Below, piece by piece: positions 1 to 7,001 of a stretch of DNA of 11,366 nt. Every line of letters begins with the position of its first letter. Positions within the stretch are counted from its first letter, which is position 1. The stretch lies in contig JADNRX010001308.1 in assembly GCA_015501595.1 (NCBI GenBank), forward strand, positions 1-11,366, given 5' to 3'. Under the pieces are notes generated by a model. The model was not told where the DNA came from and did not search any database. It worked only from the letters and a program-made list of their open reading frames with translations. This DNA comes from Hymenopellis radicata. Taxonomy: Eukaryota; Basidiomycota; Agaricomycetes; Agaricales; Physalacriaceae. Both the position numbers and the translations under genes were made by a program.

Positions 1-800
1 CTGGCAAAGACGTACGTCCGCTATGGTATCTGGAAATCAGGTGTGAGACTAGAAGCTATTTAGCAGGCATAGTTTAAGGAAATATGAATGCACCTAACGC
101 CTTGCCAACCGCACAAGACAAAGTTGTCTAACCCTCATGCCCTCCCACATCTTCAGTCCAAAGGCCTGGCAAGATTTCCAAGTCCCGTCGAGTGAAGGTA
201 TCAGTGGTCGTACGACGACGATGGGTAACGGGATGGTGGCCAGAAAGAAGAACACGCTGTAACGTGCTTGGCCCCGACAGGCGACTACCGGTATCTTCAA
301 GACCTCAAAACACACAGAATAGGCCACAGTAGAGAGATAATAACCTCCTAAACGCCCACAGTCTATGGCTGGGTCGTTGCGGAGCGAGCACAGTCCGTCG
401 TGGTGGTCGAAGGGCAAGTGTACTTGTCAGAAAACGCCCTTGATCACCACTCGGGTGATCGGACCGGGCTGTTTTTGGCGACTTGGACGGCCTCCAGCGC
501 GACAACGGAGACGACTGGGGCCTTGAAACGTCTACGGATGTGTTCCTGTAACGTGTCAGAATGTTTTATTTTTTTGCCAATTTTTGGCCTATTGAGAACA
601 TGATACTCACCTCGAAGACACGGATACTGCGTCTGACCTACCAGAGCTAGGTCGCTTGGCCTAGTATTTCCATCAGACCTTACATTGACACATGCAGATA
701 TATTCCTCGTATTTATACGCTCCTCTTTGCCATCGTTTAATGTCTACGACAATGTAGAACGATGGTCGGAATCCGGGTCCGACGATCCGAACAGCACTTG
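1..800. other. Left flank with no supported gene
   Basis: I find no convincing gene in this stretch. The longest reading frame is on the minus strand (94-417, 107 codons). It has two hydrophobic segments, but no recognisable domain and no clear promoter or intron. A short inverted repeat (GATCACC, 5-nt loop, GGTGATC) lies at about 441-459. Base composition is mixed, with no strong codon periodicity by eye. The region may be ordinary intergenic DNA or the far flank of a gene outside the window. Confidence 0.5.
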
Positions 801-1109
801 ATCGTTGTTTGGAGTCGTCTTGTTTCTTCCACCGACCATCACCATCACCAAAACCATGGCGCAGTTACCGTCGCCCTCCACCTCTTCGTCCTCCCTTTAC
901 CATGATTATACCCTGCCCATTGGACGACTGGACTGCCCGCGCGTAAGCCCTGTTGAAGCAGGCTGCACTTTTCAAGCACGGCGTCGTTGACTCTCGAGTC
1001 GGCGTCAAGCAATGCCCGCCACGCGCGTCCCCACAAACGGGCTCTGCAGGCGCGATAGCAGGAGGACTCAACTCTGACGTGTTTACATGCGAGCAGGACA
1101 TCGACCGCG

Positions 1110-1187
1110 GTGCGTGCTCTCTCCCTTCAACCACCACCATTACTCTCCCACTTCTTTATCACTTCTGCTCTCTATTTTCGTTTTTAG
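1110..1187 (+). other. Candidate intron in the first repeat module
   Basis: The stretch starts GTGCGTGCTCTC, is strongly pyrimidine-rich, and ends CGTTTTTAG. At 78 nt it is longer than the other intron candidates here, and no good branch motif is visible. It separates the first (V/I)GVKQ module from the start of the second. Support is only the donor, the tract and the acceptor, so it is weak. Confidence 0.25.
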
Positions 1188-1581
1188 CGCCCGTTGGACG
1201 ACTGAGCTACGTACGCGTAAGCCCTGTCAAAACAGGCCGCATTACACGATGTTGGCGCCGTCGACTGAAAAAATCGGCGTCAAGCAGCGGGCGTCTGCCC
1301 GGGCGTGGTCAGGAGGATTAGCTGCCCCGTCTGCAAGCGGGCAGCGTTCCGGTGCGTTTTTCTTTCTCGCTGTCACATCCATGCTTCGAGAAGTCGGCGT
1401 CAAGCAGGAGCGCTGCTCGACCTTCCACCACCATCAACATCAGACACCGTTGCTTTGCTCCACGCAACCGTGCTGCCATCGTTACGCGGCCATCGGCATA
1501 CGTGCGGTCGTCCGGTTTCGACCACGTCCACGCTTCTCTTCCAAGTCCTACCGCCATGTGCGCAACTGCAAGATCCTGGTG

Positions 1582-1623
1582 GTGCGTTCTCATGTATTCG
1601 GTCAATTGTGTGCTAATTTCTAG
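1582..1623 (+). other. Candidate short spliceosomal intron
   Basis: This 42-nt stretch starts GTGCGTTCT and ends TGCTAATTTCTAG, giving a CTAAT branch motif five bases before the acceptor TAG. Its length and layout suit a fungal intron. It follows the third (V/I)GVKQ module and precedes the exon-like block of the fourth. Without a transcript I cannot tell whether it is still spliced or is a fossil. Confidence 0.35.
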
Positions 1624-1847
1624 CTATGCGCGCCCCTCTTCGCCACACGAGCCCGCGAGTGGCAACGTTGTTCGACCCGCGCCAATCACAGGGAGTCGGC
1701 GTCAAACAGTTTTCGCTGCATCCCGTGGACGGGTTCCTCAACAGCGAGGCGGCGTGGCGGTGTGTTCCCATTTTACATTTATTTTTGTGCTTACTCTTCT
1801 TCGCTTGGAAGCATGTCTATACTCTGTCAACGCTCGTCTCCCTCTCG

Positions 1848-2276
1848 ATGGCGCCACCAATCGCCAAGGCCACGTCAGCATCACGTGGGTCTTTCTTTTT
1901 ATTTCGCTCGTTTCCTGTTCTCAACGTACTACCAGCACCCAACGGTGACCATTTTGATGACGAGCCCAGCACCACCGTTAAAAACTGCGCCGGCATGACG
2001 ACGACTAACACGCTCAACGAACCCGACGACAACCACACCTTTACACCCAATGAGGACTTCATACCATTGCCGAAGACAGTGAGAATCTCGACGACGACAA
2101 CGAAGCGAGCACCCGCAACTCGACAACGAGGCCTTCCACTCGACTACGAGCATTTCCACGCTCGACGACCAGGCTCGTTACGCTCGACCATTAGGCATCC
2201 GCGCATGCGGCAACGAGGAGCCCCACGCGCGACGGCGAGGATTTCAGTGCTCGACAACGAGGATCTCCCTGATTGA
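1848..2276 (+). CDS. Possible small spliced gene, hypothetical protein (about 125 aa)
   Basis: The ATG at 1848 follows a pyrimidine-rich leader. Removing a 51-nt candidate intron (1885-1935, GTGGGT to CTACCAG) joins 1848-1884 to 1936-2276 in one open frame of 125 codons ending TGA 2274-2276. The N-terminal half is rich in Asp, Asn, Thr and Pro and looks plausible as protein. The C-terminal half (after about residue 65) is Arg/Thr-rich and is encoded by the CTCGAC repeat, so it may be accidental. A further candidate intron (1760-1811) could join upstream exons in the same frame. No domain is recognised. It may be the last exons of a longer gene that includes the (V/I)GVKQ modules, or a chance reading frame. 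Confidence 0.3.
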   Translation: MAPPIAKATSASRGSFFLFRSFPVLNVLPAPNGDHFDDEPSTTVKNCAGMTTTNTLNEPDDNHTFTPNEDFIPLPKTVRISTTTTKRAPATRQRGLPLDYEHFHARRPGSLRSTIRHPRMRQRGAPRATARISVLDNEDLPD

Positions 2277-2300
2277 TGACCAAGCTCGACGGCGAGGACA
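2087..2300 (+). repeat. Degenerate CTCGAC(A/G/T)ACGAGG minisatellite
   Basis: Copies of CTCGAC followed by an ACGAGG-like tail begin at 2087, 2119, 2139, 2161, 2183, 2250 and 2285. Spacing is 20-22 bp in the middle block and irregular outside it. Because the spacing is not a multiple of three throughout, different copies are read in different frames. The core overlaps the TCGAC core of the larger minisatellite at 3739-4795, so the two may share an origin or a composition bias. Confidence 0.5.
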
Positions 2301-2729
2301 ATGTTGCTGCTGATTCAGTCTGAGGTATGTTTGTTGATGGTATGACTATGGGTTGGATGTAAGAGTGTACTGGGGTATGTATACATATCTGTCTGGTCAC
2401 ATGTTGTCTTTAGCCCATTTTAAATGAACTCTCTTTGATATCATTCATTCTGTGCTGTGTTTCTCAAATTTGATTATTGTATATCTGGATACTTTGTATT
2501 GAATTAAGTTTAGTTTACATGTTCCAGAGTCGTTGCTGAGGTTGCCTGAGGAAAGTGTGCTTGATTTGAGTGGAGCTAAGTTTGCTCGAGAACTAATCTT
2601 AAGCTGACTTGGGTTGACTTTAAAGCAGCTCGAGTTAGGCTGCAGGGGGAACCTTTCTCAGAGTTGATTTGTTGACCTGAATGATTTCCTGTCTCCTGGT
2701 TAGCTAGAGTCAACTATAGTATACCACAG
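2277..2729. other. AT-rich intergenic stretch between convergent reading frames
   Basis: No reading frame of note lies here. The stretch separates the end of the plus-strand candidate at 2276 from the end of the minus-strand gene at 2730, so it would hold both 3' ends. The part from about 2400 to 2520 is AT-rich with T runs, which fits 3' untranslated and polyadenylation sequence, but no single signal can be assigned. From 2540 to 2720 there are loosely repeated words such as GCTCGAG and TTGACTT. Confidence 0.5.
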
Positions 2730-3350
2730 CTAGCCTGAGCTCCATGACCCTTTTCCTGATGCGGCCACGTTGTCGGCCCAGCCAGAGAGAACAGGAGGTC
2801 CCCCCTCCTTCTCTGGTGCGAACACCGGGACTTTCGTCCGGGACATGATCGCCACCGTCGTTTGCACGACGATGGGTTGAAGTTGCTTGATAGCAGCCTC
2901 TGGGCTCAACCCCGTCTCTAGGAACATGATCTCGTCGGCTTTCGCCCGGATCTCGTTCTCCAGGAGGGTCTTGAGGTAGGCCTCGCGACGATCCTCCTGG
3001 GCTTTGCGGTGCACGGCGGCAGCGTCGGAAGACGAAAACTCCGAAGAGAACTGCACAGCCGGCGCCTTGTGATGCAAAGCGGGCGGGTACGTGCCAGCGA
3101 CTTGATGTCGCACGAATCCAGCATGGACTCGGCGGGCACTGACGAGTTTCCCCGTCAGTTTAGCCACCTCGAGGAGGGGCGCCCGCAGCACTGTGCGATA
3201 GTCCGAGGGGACCATCGCGACCAGTTCCTCGACTGTCGCAGCGCCTTGGAGGGCAGTGTGACGAGCCAAGGCCCGGTCGTCGTCGTTAGCCGACGAGGCA
3301 TGCCCGAGGGCAGAGGCCATAGGGGACATAGCACGAAAGAGGATAGACAT
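2730..3350 (-). CDS. Hypothetical protein, 206 aa, intact
   Basis: This is the best-supported gene of the window: an uninterrupted 206-codon frame with even codon use and plausible protein composition. The frame is open for another 54 codons upstream (to an ATG at 3512). I prefer the ATG at 3350 because the upstream part overlaps a TATA-like and CT-rich promoter region and reads as low-complexity Pro/Ser/Thr. Residues 1-45 are Ala-rich. Residues 51-75 look helical (…LLEVAKLTGKLVSARR…). Residues 109-147 form a strongly charged predicted helix (HRKAQEDRREAYLKTLLENE), followed by FLETGLSPEAAIKQLQPIVV and a Gly/Ser-rich tail. No signal peptide, transmembrane segment or catalytic motif is visible. 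I do not recognise the family. A role in binding or assembly is only a guess from the helical content. Confidence 0.7.
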   Translation of the reverse strand: MSILFRAMSPMASALGHASSANDDDRALARHTALQGAATVEELVAMVPSDYRTVLRAPLLEVAKLTGKLVSARRVHAGFVRHQVAGTYPPALHHKAPAVQFSSEFSSSDAAAVHRKAQEDRREAYLKTLLENEIRAKADEIMFLETGLSPEAAIKQLQPIVVQTTVAIMSRTKVPVFAPEKEGGPPVLSGWADNVAASGKGSWSSG

Positions 3351-3412
3351 GGTATGGGAAGGCGAGGACGTTGCGTGGGTGGGGTTAGGGTGACGAAATA
3401 ATAATCCGCGCG

Positions 3413-3572
3413 CTAAAGAAAAGGGCGAAGTAGGATAAGGCGGGGTGTTATTGAAACACACCTTGGACCTTTCGCTTTTATGCTCTTCAGATCCTACTCG
3501 GGGTCGACACATGTGATTTTGAGGCTCAGTCAGCAGAGTTACCTTGGGCTCGAGGCCGTAATGCTATTGGTT
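3413..3572 (-). promoter_or_regulatory. Promoter-like region of the 206-aa gene
   Basis: Read on the minus strand, the order is a CCAAT box (AACCAAT, 3572-3566), a TATA-like CATAAAAG (3482-3475) about 125 nt before the preferred ATG, and a pyrimidine-rich run CTTCGCCCTTTTCTTTAG (3430-3413), typical of fungal transcription start zones. The segment from AAGGTGTGTTTC (about 3456) to TTCTTTAG (3413) could instead be a 5' untranslated intron, but no good branch motif is seen. All assignments come from motif appearance. Confidence 0.35.
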
Positions 3573-3591
3573 AGTATAAATAAACGCTAAG

Positions 3592-3627
3592 CATGTGAAA
3601 AGAGGGAATAGATTAGCTTTTCACGTG
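3592..3627. repeat. Imperfect inverted repeat CATGTGAAAAG / CTTTTCACGTG
   Basis: The arms at 3592-3602 and 3617-3627 match at 10 of 11 positions around a 14-nt spacer. The right arm contains CACGTG, an E-box-like palindrome of the kind bound by bHLH factors. It lies upstream of the CCAAT box of the minus-strand gene and could be a regulatory site, a hairpin or chance. Confidence 0.35.
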
Positions 3628-3685
3628 ATACTGTACACGTACCTTGGTCCGGTACTTCGGGCCGGGTCCTAGCTATAGTATTCCG

Positions 3686-3730
3686 ATTTCATCGCGATGA
3701 AATACTCGGGGTTACCTGGGGTTACCTGGG
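3686..3730. repeat. 18-bp perfect palindrome next to a 10-bp tandem duplication
   Basis: ATTTCATCGCGATGAAAT (3686-3703) is its own reverse complement. AGTATT sits just left of it and ATACT overlaps its right end, so removal of about six bases would give a 24-bp palindrome. Immediately to the right GTTACCTGGG occurs twice in tandem (3711-3720 and 3721-3730). It lies at the left edge of the TCGACCA minisatellite. Function unknown. Confidence 0.6.
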
Positions 3731-4251
3731 GCTTTGGTTGTCGACGACCAGGCACAAATTTATTGCTATGCCATCTATGCCTGACAACCACTGTGTGCCT
3801 TGCCACTTTTAGCTAAATTCACTTGTCGACCACTGAATGTGCTGCTCGTTGACCACCACGTCGACCATCGTCGACCAGCAAGTGCTCGTCATCGACCATC
3901 TGCTGCTCGTCGACCAGTGATGTCATGTCTATTATAGGGTTCCGCTGCAGGTGTACTGACAGAGCTCCTCATCGACCACCAAGCTCTGCTCGTCGACCAT
4001 CATAGCCTCATAGTCGACCATCAAGTACTGCTCATCGACCATCCGATGCTGCTCGTCGACCAATGATGTCATGTATCTTATAGGTTCCGCGGCATGTATG
4101 CTGATAGAGCTGCTCATCGACCACCACGCTCTGCTCGTCTACCATCATAACCTCATCGTCAACCATCATAGCCTCGTCGTCGACCATGATACCGTGGTCG
4201 TCGACAACCTGATCAGTCATCGGTCAGATGGTCAGGGTTAGCACAAGGCTA

Positions 4252-4345
4252 ACTGATGCCCTGACGTCGACCACTGATGCCTTGACGTCGACCACTGATG
4301 CCTTGACGTCGACCAATGATGCCTTGACGTCGACCAATGATGCTT
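4252..4345 (+). repeat. 21-bp tandem repeat, about 4.5 copies
   Basis: Units of (A/A)(C/A)TGATGCC(C/T)TGACGTCGACC begin at 4252, 4273, 4294 and 4315, with a partial copy from 4336. Copies differ by only one or two bases, so this block is much younger than the surrounding minisatellite. Because 21 is a multiple of three, the plus strand reads TDALTST repeatedly with no stop, but I see no promoter or conserved flank to support a real protein. Confidence 0.9.
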
Positions 4346-4440
4346 GCTCATCGACCACCGTATTGGTCCGCACTATTTCAAGGCGCGCTCAAGTTCCATG
4401 TTTCATCATCACACTAACTCTCACGGCGACCATTGTAGCG

Positions 4441-4494
4441 TGGTCGTCGACCACACTATGGTGGTCGACGACCATGGTATGATGGTCGTCGACA
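4441..4494. repeat. Overlapping inverted repeats of TGGTCGTCGACCA type
   Basis: TGGTCGTCGACCAC (4441-4454) and GTGGTCGACGACCA (4461-4474) are perfect 14-bp inverted arms around a 6-nt spacer. The right arm can also pair with TGGTCGTCGAC at about 4483-4493 around an 8-nt spacer. The middle segment therefore has two alternative partners. This arises where the TCGACCA repeats switch orientation. Confidence 0.75.
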
Positions 4495-4722
4495 ACTGAT
4501 CAGTCAGATGGTCAGGGTTGGCCCAATCACACCTGTCAACCCGAAACACTTACCGTCGCGCAGCAGGGCACACCGCTAGGATGGCCGTCGACCACTGATC
4601 CCTTGATGTCGACCACCGATCCCTTAACGTCGACGAATGATGCTTGCTCGTCGACCACCGATCGGTACCCGCACCATATTTCCTTCGGTTCGCGCCATTT
4701 CAAGGCGTGCTCACATCATCAT

Positions 4723-4754
4723 CGAAATATCACAGAACTATCACAGTCCATCAC
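4723..4754. repeat. Short tandem of 11-bp AGAACTATCAC units
   Basis: CGAAATATCAC, AGAACTATCAC and AGTCCATCAC follow one another. The central unit (4734-4744) is identical to one in the tandem at 5946-5978, on the other side of satellite array 1. Confidence 0.6.
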
Positions 4755-4810
4755 AGCCGGACACAGGCTCCCGTATGTCTTGACGTCGACCATCCCGACT
4801 CGATCCCGAC

Positions 4811-5640
4811 GTCTCGCCATTTTTGAACGGTTTGCTTTGGTTTCTTGGGCGCGGCAGGGGTTTTCGAGGGCTCCGGATCGACTGGTGTCGTCCACAGGTG
4901 CGTACGGTGCCCGCCTGAGGCGCTGCTCGCTTATTGGTTGATTTAGATTTACCCCGGACACATTCTCCTCCGCTTTGTGGTCATCAGTGCCCTTGTCTTC
5001 CATGATCCCACCGTTTTACGGGCCTACAAATCGATTGGTGTCATTCCCGGACCCTCACGACACGTTGATCCCGCCCCAGACTATCATCACCTCATCCTGC
5101 CATCATCTGGCCGCATTACCCCGCTTCCTATGCCTCCATCCCGGTCGTCCTAGCCTCTACCGCCATTTTAGAGTGCTAGGAATCGATTGGCATCATTCCC
5201 GGAGCCGCGCAACGGCTCGTTCCCGCCCCAGATAACCATCTCTCTCACCTGGCATCATCTGGCCGCATTTCCCTCTTTCTGGACCCCTCCATCCTGGTCA
5301 TCCTGGCTTCTACCACCGTCTTATTGGCCTAGGAATCGACTGGTGTCATTCCCGGACTGTCACGGCGCGTTGATCCCGCCCCAGAAGATCACCACCTCCT
5401 CTTGCCATAATTTGTCCGCTTTTCCCTCTCTCCTGCGCACCCATTTACCTCGACATGATGGATCCTACTGTTTTAGAGTACTAGGAGTTGATTCCCACTG
5501 GTTTTAGACCCGCACAATTTCTCATTCCCGCTTTAGAGCACCATCTCCTCCTTCTAGCCTATTGTTTCGCATTACCATGCCTTTATTTTCGTTGTCCTTA
5601 CCATTACTACTGTTTCAGTGAATTAGAAACTGACTGGCAA
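4811..5640. repeat. Satellite array 1, about 152-bp units, with leader
   Basis: A core resembling CCTAGGAATCGATTGG recurs at 4876, 5029, 5181, 5334 and 5484, with a more decayed copy near 5628. Successive distances are 153, 152, 153, 150 and about 144 bp. Each unit continues with GTGTCRTTCCCGGA, CGCCCCAGA-ATCACC, CATCATCTGGCCGCATTTCCC and TCGTCCTAGCCTCTACC before the next core. The first segment (4811-5029) is a diverged leader shared with array 2. Reading frames through the array are by-products, since the unit length is usually not a multiple of three. Units have drifted considerably, so the array is old. Confidence 0.85.
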
Positions 5641-5701
5641 CGTTTCCTGTCCTGTGTGACGCGTGTATCTGTACTCCTTATTTGTTCCTCTGATAATTTA
5701 A

Positions 5702-5938
5702 CTACTTTCTGGTCATATCCTCGCTGCAGCATATCTCAGTTGGAAGGCCGTCCGGATGCCCTCTCTGCGCCGGCTTCTCAGACTCCATGAAAGCATAAAT
5801 TAGTGGGAGCAGTCTGTAGCCTACAGTTATGAGAATATGTAGGGACAGGTCAGCGAGTTTGGCCAGTTGTATCAGGTATGGAAAGTCAACCCACGCCCGG
5901 ACACCGACGAAAAGGTGCACTCGAACTGTGTCTTTCAT
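5702..5938 (-). CDS. Possible small ORF or exon remnant, 78 codons
   Basis: An ATG-started frame of 78 codons on the minus strand. Its middle (about residues 20-50) is hydrophobic enough for one transmembrane helix (…LADLSLHILITVGYRLLPLI…), and its C-terminal part is polar with a CC pair. No family is recognised. It starts inside the 3' flank of array 1 next to an 11-bp tandem repeat and has no visible promoter. It may be an exon fragment of a decayed gene or chance. Confidence 0.2.
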   Translation of the reverse strand: MKDTVRVHLFVGVRAWVDFPYLIQLAKLADLSLHILITVGYRLLPLIYAFMESEKPAQRGHPDGLPTEICCSEDMTRK

Positions 5939-5945
5939 TTATGAC

Positions 5946-5978
5946 GCAACTATCAGAGAACTATCACAGAACTATCAG
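5946..5978. repeat. 11-bp tandem repeat, three units
   Basis: GCAACTATCAG, AGAACTATCAC and AGAACTATCAG are adjacent 11-bp units. The middle one is identical to a unit at 4734-4744 on the other side of array 1. Confidence 0.75.
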
Positions 5979-6099
5979 ACCTCGCCCTACATTATGTCAC
6001 GGACTCAACCGACATTCAGGTTCATCAATATTCAAAACTCGTATCGAGGTTAACAGTCTGCTATAATACGTATGTATACCATACAAACGGCTTTCCGAA

Positions 6100-6161
6100 T
6101 GTTCAGAGATGGCCCTCCTCCTGGTGTGGCCAAACACCAGAAAAAGGGACATCTCTGGACA
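6100..6161. repeat. Long imperfect hairpin
   Basis: The stretch folds into one stem of about 28 columns around a 6-nt loop (GGCCAA, 6128-6133). CAGAGATG (6104-6111) pairs with CATCTCTG (6150-6157), CCCT (6113-6116) with AGGG (6145-6148), and CTGGTGT (6121-6127) with ACACCAG (6134-6140). Only about four columns are mismatched. The size resembles a microRNA-like precursor, but it could equally be the collapsed core of an inverted-repeat element. No promoter is seen. Confidence 0.65.
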
Positions 6162-6358
6162 GCAAACGGAGACACGACCACTATAGAATATATAAAAATC
6201 AGTACGCAGATCTTGGTGAGAAGCCGTGCAGCGAGCACAAGATGAAGAATCTTCGAAAAACGGTTATTAGGACTTGAATGTACCAAAGCCCCACTAACCT
6301 CGTAACCGACTTTCCGACATAGACGACATTAGTAGGGAGAACACGCTGAGAACAAAAT

Positions 6359-6464
6359 CTGGATCCAGAGATTAGCGAAACAGGACGGCGACAAAGAGAG
6401 ACACACCAGACACCTGTAAAGAAGACGTCAGCGCCACAAGAAACGTACACGAAATGACACTTAC
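6359..6464 (-). other. Candidate intron fossils on the minus strand
   Basis: Read on the minus strand, 6464-6414 is a 51-nt stretch with GTAAGT donor, GCTGAC branch and TTTACAG acceptor. Just downstream, 6404-6359 is a 46-nt stretch with GTGTCT, GCTAAT and CCAG. The first is a strong intron candidate by its signals. The second would leave a 9-nt exon and is doubtful. Flanking exon frames (for example 6471-6199) show no recognisable domain. These may mark a degraded minus-strand gene or the far 3' end of the pseudogene at 7002-8163. Confidence 0.4.
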
Positions 6465-7001
6465 AAGACACACGACGTACGATTGCGTTTGAAAAAACAA
6501 CACCGCCAAAACGATCTACGAGCAGTAGCCAATTACATCACGGCAACTCGTCCGGCTATCTCCCGGAATGGGCACACCGAACGAGTCAATCTCGGAATGA
6601 GATGACGGCCGAATGGTTATCGACACGCAGTCGATCGCGGCTGCAGCTACGCCGCGATGCGAACCGACGCGTCAAGTCCCCACAGACGGTGAAAGGGTCA
6701 CTGGAGTGATCAGTTCCAGTGTCTTCCGCCGTCGTCTGACAGGGTAGCTGCTCAAGACGATGGTGGTTGTAGAAAGAAACCAAAACCGACCGTAAGTTTT
6801 TTAAAGGCCGCATCACGTAATCGTGCCGACATGCGGTGGCGTCAAAGCCCGCTAGTGAGCCGAACGCCACGGTGTCGTTCGAGGAACACTGATGCATCGA
6901 CTGAAAAGGAGCATGGCGTTGATTGATCCCGGTTTGAGGTTGAGTCTGTTGAGGAAAGTAAGGATACGTGTTCGAGATGCAAGCATACCATGGACACCAA
7001 C
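6465..7001 (-). other. 3' flank of the pseudogene; open frames without identity
   Basis: On the minus strand one frame is open from about 6990 to 6586. Its upstream part is Gln/Asn/Pro-rich (…PQQTQPQTGINQRH…). A second frame (7027-6842) is also open and Ser-rich. Neither can be joined to the exon ending at 7002 without assuming a lesion or an unseen intron, and neither shows a known domain. I cannot decide between untranslated sequence and further decayed exons. Confidence 0.3.

Larger units (their letters stand above)
820..1760 (+). repeat. Degenerate direct repeats of an exon-like module with (V/I)GVKQ motif
   Basis: Four related modules are visible. Each holds the sequence (G/A)TCGGCGTCAA(G/A)CA(G/A) at 998-1012, 1273-1287, 1393-1407 and 1695-1709, which reads V-G-V-K-Q or I-G-V-K-Q on the plus strand. 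The first two modules also share an upstream block (TTGGACGACTG at about 920 and 1194, then GCGTAAGCCCTGT), giving a period near 275 bp. Modules 1, 2 and 4 are followed after 70-110 bp by GGTGCGT or GGTGTGT and a pyrimidine-rich tract, which resembles a splice donor and intron. The four motifs fall in three different frames, so any protein would need introns between them, or the modules have drifted by indels. Function unknown. Confidence 0.6.
3739..4795. repeat. TCGACCA minisatellite with higher-order structure
   Basis: More than twenty copies of (G/A)TCGACCA(C/T/A/G), or its complement, are spread over about 1 kb, usually 15-30 bp apart. Larger units exist inside. A block starting CGACCA(G/A)TGATGTCATGT at 3911 recurs at 4057, a 146-bp period, and the two copies stay similar for about 100 bp (TTATAGG-TTCCGC, TGATAGAGCT, ACCACCA-GCTCTGCTCGTC). 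A second pair is GATCAGTCA…GATGGTCAGGGTT at about 4211-4239 and 4498-4519, and a third is TCAAGGCG(C/T)GCTCA at about 4378 and 4700. Short reading frames across it give Thr/Asp/Ser repeats and are probably by-products. The orientation of TCGACCA flips at places, creating inverted repeats. Confidence 0.85.

Noticed and set aside
94..417. 107-codon minus-strand reading frame with hydrophobic stretches
   Set aside because: No domain, no intron or promoter signal, and several other frames of similar length in the same stretch. It is not distinguishable from chance.
4228..4482. Plus-strand frame giving repeated TDALTST peptides
   Set aside because: It exists because the DNA repeat is 21 bp, a multiple of three. 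No start context, promoter or conserved flank supports translation.
4975..5507. Overlapping plus-strand frames through array 1 with FPxPxxxxxPPQ-like peptides, also seen at 8530-8942
   Set aside because: The similar peptides simply reflect the shared 152-bp satellite. The unit length mostly is not a multiple of three, so the frame changes from unit to unit.
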